This document shows, piece by piece, positions 10,850 through 21,728 of a DNA stretch of 64,000 bases. The stretch's first letter is position 1; every line of letters starts with the position of its first letter. The translations under genes and the position numbers were made by a program. The notes beneath the pieces are model-generated. The model saw nothing but the letters and a program-made list of their open reading frames with translations, ran no database searches and was not told the origin of the DNA. Source of the DNA: Adiantum capillus-veneris (taxonomy: Eukaryota; Streptophyta; Polypodiopsida; Polypodiales; Pteridaceae); NCBI GenBank assembly GCA_014529385.2, contig CM043944.1, positions 71,765,384 through 71,829,383 on the forward strand. Direction: 5' to 3'.

Positions 10850-11173
10850 CGGCCATGGCTATAGATACAAAAATAACACCCACAAAATATGTTAGTTTAC
10901 AGAAGAAACGCTTAGTCAATACAAATAACAAATAAACAAAACTGCAACACAAATGAATGAATCTAAAGTGTATTTAGACTAATAAAAAGAGTTCCACAAA
11001 AGAGTTCCTAGCAAAAATCATCAGTTAATTTCTCATCTTCTATGAGATCTGATGCACTAAAGATGTCTATCTTAATATGTACTTCTGCATCTTTGTTATC
11101 AAACTCTATTTCTTCATCGCTCTCTGCATCAGCTTTAGTATTTGACACCTCAAATCTAGGTTCAGGCATATGC

Positions 11174-11855
11174 TCACCACTCAAAATCCAAACTTATATC
11201 ATTCGTCGGCCCTACACTTTGTTCATGAATCACCTCTTTGACCTCAATGTCCAATCCTTGCTTGCTCCATGGAGCAACTTGAATAACATAGAGCCATTGG
11301 AGTTTAAATAGATCATTTTTATCATGTTCTCTCCATAGTGGATGTAGTGTGAACACAACTTGTTCACAGTGTTGCGGAAGTACGAATGTATCCCGCGCAT
11401 CCATAAAAATTTGTGCCAATCGTGGGATAAGACCATTAAGATTGTCATCTCTCGTAAAAGTTGTTTTTAAACATCGCATGCACCCAGTGGGATTCTTGAA
11501 TGAAGATATAGTCTTCTTCACTTGTTGCTCTTTTGCACGACTCAAAACCCATGGACCTTCTGGTATAAAAAACTTTCGATTGGGTTTAAGTCGAGGCCAC
11601 ATCTCTGGCATTCGACCCACAGCAGCCTGCAAGTCATCTCTTTGGGCCTTGGTCTCCCTTTTTCGAGTAATAGTTTTCCATATGATCTTTCCCACATTCT
11701 TGAAGATGTGCATTGGGTCGAGCAGATGATTAATCAACAAGTCACTCCGGTACGGGAGTTCATGGAAAATAGAAAGTCTTTTCATTCCAGGTGGCATGAA
11801 ATCTCTCCTCTCCAGCCACATGTTTTCCAATCGCTCACTTTTAGTGGATGCATGT
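11174..11855 (-). pseudogene. CACTA (En/Spm) TNP2-type transposase, 3' part
   Basis: An uninterrupted minus-strand frame of about 227 codons runs from the edge of element D. Landmarks are LLDPMHIFKNVGK (compare DxMHIEKNV), RDDLQAAVGRMPEMWP, then FFIPEGPWVLSRAKEQQV, FKNPTGCMRCLKTTFTRDD, and a LNGLIPRLAQIFMDARDTF segment corresponding to GLKSHDxHxLMQxxLP. These are in the order of the plant En/Spm TNP2 transposase domain and its DUF4218 neighbour. The upstream part lies across the 9-kb element D at 20800-20950. Joining the two flanks without any added bases keeps the reading frame. The end at 11174 is a normal stop; further exons were not found. Confidence 0.7.
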
Positions 11856-12646
11856 TGAGGCGTGCAAAAAAAACTTGGTGGCCTCTACACCAAGACAATG
11901 CACAGGGACCTCATCAAGGGAGGGCAAAAAAACCTTTTGAGAAGACTAGGTGATAGGAAAAAAGGCCCAAAATAAGTATTTTTCCACAAAAATGACTCCA
12001 ATATGGGTCCCAAAAGGTTCCATCCAAAATTTGAGGGTAGGTGGCAAGGGGGGGGCGTGGAGGGGGTCCTAGGGGGGTTTACTTATGATATGGTATCCAT
12101 ACTTTTAGAAAACTATTGAGAAAAATGATTAAAAGGCTTGTTTTTTTTATTTTTCTTCTGAGCCAAAGGGGAAGGTGGCCCACATCACATGCACCTTGCT
12201 TTGGAGTCTTCCATTATGCACCACATGAGATTGACACCTCAAGATACCGCAAGGGCCCATGATGTCACCAAGCATCTTATCTGTACACAGGGAAATTTCT
12301 AAATAGAAAATCTTGGAATGGTGGATCCTGCCACTTGATCTTCACTCTTTCGCCAAGTAACATTAACTCCCATTCCCTTTACCGTGGGGTTCACCAATCC
12401 ATGGAACTCATTCCCATGTGAAGCTCATGCATGCGGAAAAAATCGAGTCATGATTAGGCAGCATCCCCCAAGCGTATCCTCTCAACTAGCTATAATTTTT
12501 TGTCCGCACTAGCATCATGCATGGAGCTCGAAGCCTTCAAAATGCAAGATGAAATTTTTTTTTATTTCTCTTTCTATTTTTTTGGTTTTTTTTTCTCTTG
12601 GCTATGTACAAGTGACGACTTCTTGGGGGGTCGTGAAAAGCATGCA
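11856..12646 (-). mobile_element. 3' LTR of D (shortened)
   Basis: Starts TGAGGCGTGC on the plus strand and ends AAAGCATGCA. Its first ~80 bp match 18702-18782, and from GAGAAGACTAGG at about 11938 it matches 20099-20799. About 1.3 kb present in the 5' LTR is absent, consistent with an internal deletion joined at CCTTT/GAGAAG. Confidence 0.85.
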
Positions 12647-12672
12647 TCGTATAGCCCTCCCCTGATGGCTGG
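12647..12672 (-). promoter_or_regulatory. Polypurine tract of D
   Basis: On the minus strand CAGGGGAGGGCTATACGA directly precedes the LTR start TGCATGC. This is the expected plus-strand primer position. Confidence 0.6.
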
Positions 12673-12725
12673 AGACATTCATGTCTCTAGCCTGTGTCCC
12701 AATTTGAAAGGTTATCAACAATGTA

Positions 12726-14110
12726 TTAAAAAGTGTCAGCACACTTCTCAACTAGTCTGCAATTGTATGGTTTAAGCCGCCATCCATTTACTGGGGTATG
12801 ATGCAAATTTCCATCCAGATCTCCTAGCCTATAACTTCCATTTAGGAACTTTTGCACTACCACAAAAGGCCCCTCCCATTTCAACAAAAACTTACCATCC
12901 TTCCTATGGTCGAATCGGTTGTCATACCGCAGCACAAGAGATCCCTCTTTGATACCTTTCTTTATCAACTGGCTATTGAACTTTTTTCGTCGCTTCTCTG
13001 CCTGTGTAGCATAATGTTGAATTGCCGATTCTCTATCTAGTTCTAGCCGCTCCAAGTCGATGATTCGTTGCTCCACCTTCTTCTTTTGATCATTCTCATG
13101 GTAGGCTTTTAAAACTCGTAGACTTGCCAACTCTACCTCTATGGGTAGAAGAGCCTCTTGCCCATACACTAGGTGAAAAGGGGTGTACCCCAAAGAGGTC
13201 TTGAAAGATGTCCTGTAAGCCCAAAGTGCTGCTTCTAAGTGTTTGTCCCATGCCTTTGGGTGCATATGCACTTGCTTAGTGATAATTGTACAAATAAGGC
13301 CATTCACCTTCTCAACTAGCCCATTACATTGAAGATAATAAGGAGTAGAGTGCCTAAGCTTTATCTGCAATTTTTCCATTAATTCCCCTACTAGATCTGC
13401 TCGAAACCCAGGTCCTCTATGAGATAGGATCTCCAAAGGTGTACCAAACCTGCAACAAATGCACTCAAAGATGAACTCACCCACATCTTTGGCAACGATC
13501 CTCCTAGTAGAGCGTGCCTCTACCCATCTAGTCATGTAGTCAACCCCATGAGGACATACTCCTTTCCAGAATGCGTGCATGGTAACGATCCCACATCTTT
13601 GGCAACGATCCTCCTAGTAGAGCGTGCCTCTACCCATCTAGTCATGTAGTCAACCCCATGAGGACATACTCCTTTCCAGAATGCGTGCATGGTAACGATC
13701 CGATTGCATCAATACCCCATTTTTCAAATGGGCCATAAGCTGAGATAGGACTGTGCTTCTCATAGGCTAACCTCCTAAGACCAGCCTTTTGACAAAACTC
13801 ACAAGTGCGGCAATAGTGCTGCACATCTCAGTGTAGACTTGACCAAACAAAACCAGCTTGGAGAATCTTCCTACTAGTGATTTCTTGAGCAAAATGCCCA
13901 CCACACACTCCCTCATGAAAACTACTTAGAATTCCCTTGATCTCTTTGGTAGAAGGCACTTTTCTGAACAGTGCATCCTTTCCTCTACGGTACAAATCTT
14001 CATTCACTATGCAGTACTTGGTAGTCTTCCTAGCTAGCCATCTCCGTTCATTGAGACTCATGTGCTTAGGATCCTCGCAGTGCTCCAAGAAATAGAGAAT
14101 GTCCTCTAGT
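12726..14110 (-). pseudogene. Element D integrase
   Basis: N-terminal part: FHEGVCGGHFAQEITSRKIL and CRTCEFCQKAG, giving the HHCC zinc finger near 13910-13780. Core: GIDAIGSLPCTHSGKEYV, then YMTRWVEARSTRRIVAKDV, and further on ILSHRGPGFRADLVGELM and CNGLVEKVNGLI. The second catalytic Asp of DDE is His here (SHRG for SDRG; codon CAT). C-terminal part ends with KFLLKWEGPFVVVQKFLNGS and a YRLGDLDG-type end. An exact 110-bp tandem duplication (13480-13701) shifts the frame between zinc finger and core. Inactive. Confidence 0.9.
13480..13701. repeat. Exact 110-bp tandem duplication in integrase
   Basis: 13480-13591 is repeated without a mismatch at 13590-13701, period 110 and not a multiple of three. 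Sharing of two C bases at the joint suggests slippage or microhomology repair. The lack of mismatches marks it as recent relative to the rest of the decayed element. Confidence 0.95.
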
Positions 14111-14129
14111 TCTTCTTTGCCTTGAAATA

Positions 14130-14633
14130 GTGGGACCTTTACAGTGACAGCCCCAAACATGACACTCTGCAACTCTTCTGTAGCCAACGCATCTGCTTCT
14201 TTGTTCTTCTCCCTCGGCACAAAGTGGATTTGTGCACTCTCAAACTTCCTCATTAGAGATTTGGCCTCTCTCATTTTGGTAGCTAGTTTGTCACTCTTAC
14301 AAGCCCACACCCCTATCATTTGTTTCACTATCACATGGAATCACCATAAACATTCAACCTAGTTATGCCACAGGAGAGACACCATTGTAACCCCAAGGTG
14401 AGAGCCTAATACTCTGCCTCATTATTAGAGTGAGCCTCTTCCAGCTGAAACCCTTTGCAAAAAAACTTTTCTCCCAAAGGATTTAACACAAAAATTCCTA
14501 CTGACGCTCTATCTTTTACCCGTTTGTAGGCACCATCAAAGTATAAACTGTGAGCCTCCAAAAGAAGCTTAGGTCTTTCATAGCATCGTTGTGCTAGCAC
14601 ATCTTCTAGGCATGCCCTAGTAGTTCTCTCCAC
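14130..14633 (-). pseudogene. Element D second (archaeal-type) RNase H
   Basis: LYFDGAYKRVKDRASVGIFV with GFQLEEAHSNNEAEY (14633-14406), then after a stop VYGDSRMIVKQMIGVWACKSDKLA (minus strand, near 14340-14270) and FVPREKNKEADALA (near 14205). The FDGA...NNxAEY...GDSxxxVxQxxGxW...HVPRxxNxxAD series is the archaeal/plant RNase H (RVT_3) family. Its acidic catalytic residues (D, E, D, D) are all still visible. This domain placed after the standard RNase H is characteristic of the Tat lineage. Confidence 0.85.
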
Positions 14634-14646
14634 TTGTAGTGTGTAA

Positions 14647-15197
14647 TCAAACTCCTGTAGCTAGCTGCACCACCCATTTTGCTATCCTTGGGGATAGTTC
14701 CATGTGTTGCAAAGCATACGGGAAAACATCCTCAGTTTTGGTAAGCACAACAAACCTTTTTGGTAACAAGTAAGCCCTAAAATTTTCCACCGCAAATTTA
14801 AAGGCCAAGACCAACTGTTCTGTAGAGGTGAAGCCCTTCTCCGCTACAGTCATAACTCTACTTACAAAATACACAGGTCTCATCAAGAGTGTCTTTGGGT
14901 CCTTTTGCATCAAAAATGCCACCAATGCCTCGCAGCCAAGGCTAGGGTTGACATAGAAGGTCTCCTCCCAGCAAGGTTGCAAGACAATAGGTAAAGATCC
15001 CATAATTTTCTTAACCTCCTCAAAACACCTGTCACTATTCCCATCCCATGCCAAGGTAGCTTGCCTTGTGAGTTGCTGCAGTGGATAGATTGCTTGTGAA
15101 AGAAGATGATGAAGCGACTCAAATAGCGTACCTTTTTCAAAAATGATACCAATTGTTTAATGTTTGAAGGTGAAGGCAGAGCAAGGAGTGACTTCAC
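14647..15197 (-). pseudogene. Element D RT connection and RNase H
   Basis: Frame 15197-14910 gives SNIKQLVSFLKKVRYLSRFI, the gypsy RT end (compare LRSFLGxxxYYRRFI). Overlapping frame 15054-14647 gives ALVAFLMQKDP, VYFVSRVMTVAEKGFTSTEQ and FKFAVENFRAYLLPKRFVVLT, the first RNase H domain (compare YxVSRxLxxAExxYTxxEKxxLAVV). At least one frameshift separates them. Confidence 0.8.
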
Positions 15198-15275
15198 TTT
15201 CTCGGGATCAGCTTATATCCCTTTCTCAGACACTACATGACCAAAAGAGTTACCTTGGATTCCCCAATGTGGCAC

Positions 15276-16058
15276 TTATCCTTGTTGAGTTGCCCTCCCA
15301 ACTAAGCTAGTCGTGTAAACCCTCAAGTGTAATGCTCTAGAGCTATATATGCAAAAGTCATCAATGAAGACTCTGATAGACTTACCAAAATAGAGCTGAA
15401 AAACCAAATTCATGAACCGCTGGAAGGTAGCTGGGGCATTAGTCAGGCCAAATGGCATAACCCTATATGCAAAACATCCCCATGGTGTAATAAAAGTCGT
15501 CAACCGCTGATCTTCATCTGCAATCCTTATTTGAAAATACACTGAATACCCATCACACACAGTATACCTCTCATGACATGCCACTTCATTCAAGATCTCA
15601 TCTTGAAAAGGGAGAGGAAAATGATCCCTCTTTGAAGCAGCATTTAGTGGCTTGTAATCTACACACACTCTCCACTTACCATTTTTCTTCGAAATTACCA
15701 CCACTGGGGATACCCATTCTGAATCCTCTATGGGACAAATGAACCCTGCTTTAAGCAGCCTCTTTACCTCCTTTAGCTGTGCGTCTTGTTGGACCACTCC
15801 AAGCCTCCTTAGCTTCTGCATGACTGGTCTAGTACCTTCCTGAAGCTGAATGCAATGTTGTGTCACCATGACCCCTTTGATGTGCTCATAATCTGTGATG
15901 AAAAGGCCAACATGTTTCTTTAAGACCTGTATGTAAGACTCCCTTTCCTCTTGAGGCAAGTCCTTGGCTAGCATGGTCTCTAGTCCTTTTTCATCTATTT
16001 CACCTTGGATGTCTTGGCTCTTCTCCTTCTCTGGATCTCGCAGCAGTATACCCATCAC
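15276..16058 (-). pseudogene. Element D reverse transcriptase
   Basis: A 260-codon frame with Ty3/gypsy RT motifs in order: RLLKAGFICPIEDSEWVSPV and VVISKKNGKWRVCVDYKPLN, then DHFPLPFQDEIL, a GYSVYFQIRIADED segment (GYSGYNQI-like), FAYRVMPFGLTNAPATFQR and the catalytic VFIDDFCIYSS. Copying of element RNA into cDNA is the known role. The frame ends shortly after the catalytic loop, with a frameshift near 15280 before the thumb. Confidence 0.9.
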
Positions 16059-16202
16059 CTCTAGAGAGCTTGCCTCATCCTCGGACGTATGCTCATTAGA
16101 TGAGGAGTAATCACTCGTACTCCACTCATCCGCAGAAGACTCTAGCTCTAGATTATGTTGCTAGTGCTTACCTTTAGCTCTCCTAGTGCTCACCATCTTG
16201 GA

Positions 16203-16484
16203 CTAAGCCCCCCATATCTTAGGTGAGAGATGAAGGAGTTGTTGCCAAGTGATCTTCGGCCCTTGCTTACTAACATCTGCCACAAGGTCATATGGTAAAG
16301 ATCCCACTCCAAGTGGAAAATCCTCCAAGCCAATGTGTCTCCTAGACCTATTTTTCCTTTTCTTTGCACCCTTGGGAGCTTGTGATGATCCTTCTTGAGG
16401 AACCTCTTCCCGCTCTGAGGCATCCATCTCATCATATTTGTGTCTCCTTACCCTTTTGATTGGCATTGTATCAGCTTCACTCAC
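16203..16484 (-). pseudogene. Element D gag-pol linker, protease missing
   Basis: A basic Lys/Arg-rich stretch (KGAKKRKNRSRRH) precedes YDLVADVSKQGPKITWQQLL, which resembles the segment just before the retropepsin domain in plant and moss gypsy polyproteins (YDxVxDLxxxPAxITxxQLL). No DSGA/DTGA active site follows. Instead an acidic Ser/Glu-rich stretch leads directly to the RT frame at 16058. The protease domain seems deleted. Confidence 0.55.
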
Positions 16485-16603
16485 CTTTGCCTTCCCCTTA
16501 TCTTTGCCATGGTTTAGGCTAATGACTGATACTGCCCTCTCTTCACCCCCAGGAGGGAGTGGGGGAATTTTCGCTGGTGTGAGTGGTGGTGGTGCCGAGG
16601 GCC

Positions 16604-17489
16604 TTATATCTGTATTGTTGGTGCCATGGGTGCGATAGGCCTTGCTTGTGGCCTATCAGGTGCAGGAGTTACTGGTTGTCGGGGTAGGCATCGTGGATTT
16701 CCATTCCCTTGGTGAGGAAAGGGGCAATAATACATACCATGACCTACCTGCCCACAATTGTAGCATAAATATTCCCTAGCTTGCCGTTGACCACCTTCAC
16801 GATTAGCTCCATTGGCTGGTGGTGGGGGTCTTTGAACCAAGTTTAAGAAGAGGCTTTCCAACTGATTGGTAATCTGTTGCACTAGCTCCTGGTGTGCAAT
16901 TTTGGGGTTGGTTGGGGCCACCCCTCCCACTGGCCTTGGCTGTTGTGCCATTGGTGGAGGCTCGATTCCTCCTCGCAGTTGAGCTTGGAACTGCAGCTTA
17001 TGATTCTTCTCTCTTGCATGAAGAATGGCTTGATCATAGGAAGTTGGGAACTTCCCTTTCACTTTTTCTTGCAGGATCGGATAAAGTCCTGCTAAAAAGC
17101 AGTCCTTCTTAAGACAATTAGGTGCCCTTTCTCCCTCGCCTAAGGAGGATGACCACTTCTCCCAGAGCTTGAGAAAGTGATCTTCGTATGCCTTATAATT
17201 ATTTGGCAAAGACTGACGGAGTTCTTGAAGTTGTCTCCATATTTCATCTGGGGATTCTTGATGTTGATAGTTGCTGAGAAAAGTCATCTTTAATCTCTCC
17301 CAATCCTCTCTCACGTCTGGAGGGAGCATCTGGTACCAAGCCTTGGTCCCCCTTCCACAAAACCAGTGGGAAGGCCTTGACCTTAGTAGCTTCCTCATCT
17401 CATCCGGATACCAAGAAGGCCATTTCTAGATTGTCTAGAAAATCAGAGGCGACTTCACCCGGCTGCCCATAAAAGTTTGGAAAAGCCAT
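16604..17489 (-). pseudogene. Element D Gag (capsid and nucleocapsid)
   Basis: Begins MAFPNFYGQPGEVASDFLDN at 17489 and, after an in-frame stop and a frameshift near 17370-17400, continues as a 264-codon frame. Capsid landmarks are AWYQMLPPDVREDWERLK and FLSNYQHQESPDEIWRQLQ, plus a GLYPILQEKVKGKFP segment typical of Retrotrans_gag. A Pro-rich linker leads to a CCHC zinc knuckle, CYNCGQVGHGMYYC, near 16745. Nucleocapsid would bind the element RNA. Confidence 0.8.
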
Positions 17490-18073
17490 CTGCTCAAGAT
17501 CTCAAAATTGCAACACCCCCTTTCTTTTTTGAAATCTTTATATATATATATAATGATTTGAAAATCACAATGGTTTGTACAACGGGTTGGAACTAAGTTT
17601 AATGATCAAGGAGCTAGAACAAAATGAAAATAGATACATCAAATGAGTGATGATAATCCAATAGAAGCGGGATAATAGGATGTGGGGATCTAAGGATTTC
17701 ATCTAATACTTGGGGTCCAAACAAGAAGACTATTTTTTACTGGTAGAAAATTTTCCTATCGACATATATGTTCACATGCATATGACGTAGGAAGCTAAAA
17801 GAAAAAAATTACGGCCCGTTATCCATGATTACATGGTAAAAACTTACTTACTGCAGTCGCACCTTCTTGGCCTTGACAAGGTTGTATATCCACAATAGAT
17901 CACAACCCTTCATGACTTCCACCTTACCAAAATCCTCAGCTACCATCACATAGGGAGTGGTGACGACATCACATAGGGAGTGATGACGACGTGCTTGACA
18001 ACTTTGAGGTTTTTTGCTAATAACAATTGCAGGTAGTTGCCGTAATCAAACTGTTGCATGAAGAGAATTGCAT
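17490..18073. other. Untranslated interval of D between ORF1 and gag
   Basis: No coding frame is supported. It includes a short (TA)n run near 17538-17552 and a small direct repeat with CACATAGGGAGTG at about 17948 and 17969. Confidence 0.5.
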
Positions 18074-18697
18074 TTAGGTGTAAAAATCTCCCCCAATCCA
18101 CTCTATTGCATCTATGGCGGACAACTTCTTTAAGATGAGTTGCAAGGGAAGAGCAGGGAGGCTCTCAACCCGCTCTCCAAAGCACCGATGAGAGTAGCCG
18201 AACCACTCTTCCTTTGGACATGGAAGTTCCCTTGATGTCCTTGCTTCGGGGTTGACAAAGTGTATTGGTTGCACTCGCATACATGCCGCAAAACATGCGA
18301 CCTTACATAGCTTTGCCTCAGAGGACGACCTCCATGGTAGCCTGGGTGCAATCTTTGCTACTACTTTTGAAATAGGCTTTGAAGTTGAAGCACCCGCACT
18401 GCCAAGTGCCTCCTTCCCATTGTGTACCATGTACTTTCAAGCTTGTTTAGACGCTTCCTTTCCTTTCACTTGTGCAACACCCTTGGGACACTTAGGAGTG
18501 GTTATGGATCTCTTCTTCTTTGAGGATTCTTTAGGAAAAAGAGGTTTTACTACTCTCTTTCCTCCCTTGATGTAAACGCACTTGTCACTATGGATGTCGA
18601 TGTAGAAAACCTCTGCCTCGAGTGTGCTTGTCAAGGTTTCTTCACTCATTTGCAAGAAAACTAAAGGCTTAGCAAACCTCCTCAGTGGGGGCACCAT
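18074..18697 (-). CDS. Element D extra ORF upstream of gag
   Basis: Two consecutive minus-strand frames, 18697-18437 (86 codons) and 18430-18074 (118 codons), separated by a single stop region, lie between PBS and gag. The first is Lys/Ser-rich near its end (KESSKKKRSITTPKCPKG). The second contains KVVAKIAPRLPWRSSS and PCPKEEWFGYSHRCFGERV. I recognise no domain. Tat/Ogre elements are known to carry an ORF1 of unknown function at this place, which is the best explanation. The two frames may once have been one. Confidence 0.45.
18681..18696 (-). promoter_or_regulatory. Putative primer binding site of D
   Basis: On the minus strand TGGTGCCCCCACTGAG lies 5 bases after the LTR end GCCTCA. It begins TGG as a tRNA 3'-CCA complement must. 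I cannot name the tRNA. It differs from the tRNA-Met site used by A, B, C, E and F. Confidence 0.5.
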
Positions 18698-18701
18698 TTA
18701 A

Positions 18702-19056
18702 TGAGGCGTGCAAAAAAAACTTGGTGGCCTCTCCACCAAGACGATGCACACGGACCTCATCAAGGGAGGGCAAAAAAACCTTTGGGGCACCACCTAGCTA
18801 AATTTGCGGCTAGGAAGAAAAGTGAGAATCAACACAGTACACATGCACAAAGGCATTGGGATACGCACTCATGTTGCAGCCTCATCAGGCTAACTTCTAA
18901 CACCCAAGTGAGAATGCACATGCAAAAGAAATCCAAATGGAAGGGTGATGGTATGAGGAAACCACTCTTGTGTTGTGAGAGGCTTGAAGGGGTGCCTATT
19001 CAAAACCTCTCTTGACCAACTCTATCAAATGGATGCAATGGGAAGGGAAATTGTGT

Positions 19057-19107
<51 letters not shown>

Positions 19108-19891
19108 ATAAGAAGAGAAGGTAATATAAATATGTTGGAGGGTGGGGAGAATGAAGGGAAGAAGGATCAATGACAATATAATGCAATGCTTCACTATAGT
19201 CTCAAGCCTCCATAATCTGCGACATACTCACCCATACTCTACGCACATACTCACAAGCAAAGAGTCTAAACATTATGAAATCTTCAATGTGGAGTGGATT
19301 AAGGGTGAGCATCACAACTCCATCAAAGGGGAGGTTGCAAGTAGCAAAGCTCACACACAAATCTAACTTGCTAATGACTAGATATACATAGAACTCCGCC
19401 TCCCAATACACTAGTGGTATCCTAGTGTTGCACTCAAGTACTTAGTGAAGGAAATATACAATGTGGAGGGCCCCCTTTGGCTGAGATTGGGGTTCTTTAT
19501 ATAGATTTTCTTGCATGATTATATTTAGGGATAATCACAATTTACAAGGTTAAACCAGGGGGGGGCAAACGCCACCACCTTGTCCTTGTGGATGCTTGTC
19601 CTAGAAGCTTCTCGTTGCTACTTGTAATGGTGCTTCTTCATCATCCACTTGCAGAAATTTTATTTACCCTTGAGCCTTTGAATATATTGAGTTCTCATCT
19701 CACCATTGTTGGTGGAGGGAAGTGATCAATGAGGCATAGTTAAGAGGTAGATGTATATATATGAGAATGAGTGAGAGTGGGAGGTGAAGAGATGGAGTTT
19801 TATGGTTGATTTGAGTGGGGTGAAGTGGGATTTGTGATGAAAGATAGGAATTCATAATACTTGTGTAATTGTGTGTGTAGTTAACTATAGT

Positions 19892-19950
<59 letters not shown>

Positions 19951-20799
19951 GTTAACTAGTGCACATCCTTACAAGGAAAGGGAAGGTGATGAAGTGCAGT
20001 CATAGAAGCTTGGGAGGGTTGATTAGGAATGAAGAGTGAAGGTAGTTTTGTGCAAAACTAAGTGTGTGTGTGAGCAAGAACGTGAAGAGGGCAAGATAAG
20101 AGAAGACTAGGTGATAGGAAAAAAGGCCCAAAATAGGTGGTTTTTGACCAAAATGGCTCCAATATTGGTCCCAAAGGGTTCCATCCAAATTTTGAGGGTA
20201 GGTGAAAAGGGGGGGGCGTGGAGGGGGTCCTAGGGGGGTCTACTTATGATATGGTATCCATGCTTTTAGAAAACTATTGAAAAAAATGATAAAAAAGGCT
20301 TGTTTTTCTTATTTTCCTTATGAGCCAAAGGGAAAGGTGGTCCACATCACATGCACCTTTCTTTGGAGTCTTCCATTATGCACCACATTGGATTGACACC
20401 TCAGGATACCTCAAGGGTCCATGATGTCACCAAGCATCTTATTTGTACACAGGGAAATTTCTAAATAGAAAATCTTGGAATGGTGGATCCTGCCATTTGA
20501 CCTTCACTCTTTTCCTAAGTAAAATTAACTCCCATTCCCTTTACCATGGAGTTCACCAATACATGGAACTCATTCCCATGTGAAGCTCATGCATGCAGAA
20601 AAAAACCGAGTCATGATTAGGCAGCATCCTCTCAACTAGCTATAATTTTTTGTCCGCACTAGCATCACGCATGGAGCTGGAAGCCTTCAAAATGCAAGAT
20701 GAATTTTTTTAAAATTTTTCTCTTTCTTTTTTTTTTTTGGTTTTTTTCCTTTTGGCTATGTACAAGTGACTACTTCTGAGGGGTCGTGAAAAGCATGCA
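18702..20799 (-). mobile_element. 5' LTR of D (2.1 kb)
   Basis: Long LTR, again TGAGGCGTGC...AAAGCATGCA on the plus strand. Besides the parts shared with the 3' LTR it holds an extra segment (18783-20098) with a (GA)n tract at 19061-19103 and a (GT)n tract at 19890-19948. Small open frames inside look incidental. Confidence 0.85.
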
Positions 20800-20950
20800 T
20801 CAATGTCATGTTTGCACTTGTTTGGTCCATGTAGCTCATGTCCTTCAGGCAAAGATCTACCATGCTCCTCGTAAATTGTCTTGCTCAAATGCTCAGAGCG
20901 GTGGAAGCCAAGTCGAGGACCGCATTTTGGACATGCATGATTGCCCAAGC
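20800..20950 (-). pseudogene. CACTA transposase, upstream exon part
   Basis: On the minus strand an acceptor-like GATTTTTCAG at 20951-20960 precedes an open exon encoding GNHACPKCGPRLGFHRSEHL and then EEHGRSLPEGHELHG...CKHDI. Both fit the cysteine pair and LPxxHPxR segment that precede the MHxEKNV motif in TNP2 transposases. The exon runs directly into the start of the D 5' LTR and resumes at 11855. A further upstream exon may end near 21047, where GGCTTCG is followed by a GTGAGT donor. Confidence 0.6.
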
Positions 20951-21447
20951 CTGAAAAATCACAAAATTAAAATATAAAAACGTTGGCATAGCCAGAAATA
21001 ACATGTGTGTGAGGATTTCAAAGGCACTTACTTGAACACTCACCGAAGCCTATTGGCCAATCATGCATGCTCCACATGAGAATGCCTTGTACATGTACAT
21101 TCCGTCATAAAATTGGTTGGGACATGTCAACCTCTATCCATCTCTCCCTCTCTCTTTCTATGTCTCTCTCTCTCTATCTTTCTTCTCAAGTTTTTTCCTA
21201 TTTTATTTACATCCTATTTCTTTATATATCTCTGTCACAATCCATTTGCCAACAAATCTACGTACCTCTTACATCCATTTGCAAACAAAGCAAACAAGTT
21301 TGCAATGACATGTGACAAGATTGCATCTACTTCACTAAGCAACCTACGTAAAAAAATCGTCAATAATAATTCCTATTGCATCAATAGGTCAAATGAATGA
21401 GGTATGTGCACTTCTTAATCTCCTAATTTTTCTATCTTTATGCATGT

Positions 21448-21484
<37 letters not shown>

Positions 21485-21650
21485 TGGAGTAGAATACAAT
21501 AGGGAAAGAGGAGGGGGAATGTTTTGTGATTACCTTAAAAAGTTGTAGATATAGCTGACCGTTAGGTTGAGCATCCTATGACAATTGCGGTAAGCCACCT
21601 TCAAAGACTCCTTCGCAAAAAAACAAAAACTCCTTCATAACGAACCAAAA

Positions 21651-21728
<78 letters not shown>

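Larger units (their letters stand above)
11856..20799 (-). mobile_element. Ty3/gypsy Tat-like LTR retrotransposon (element D)
   Basis: An 8.9-kb element on the minus strand. It has a 5' LTR at 18702-20799, PBS, extra 5' ORF, gag, RT, RNase H, second archaeal-type RNase H, integrase, polypurine tract and 3' LTR at 11856-12646. A second RNase H between RT-RNaseH and integrase, plus an ORF upstream of gag, are features of the Tat/Ogre lineage. LTRs run TGCATGC...GCCTCA on the minus strand. No target duplication is visible: flanks are ATTGA and ACATG. The copy is dead: there is no recognisable protease, gag and pol are frameshifted, an exact 110-bp duplication sits in the integrase, and a catalytic Asp is changed to His. 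Confidence 0.85.

Noticed and set aside
12000-12080. G-rich stretch as a G-quadruplex regulatory site
   Set aside because: It is part of the D LTR and recurs at 20205-20240; no independent evidence of function.
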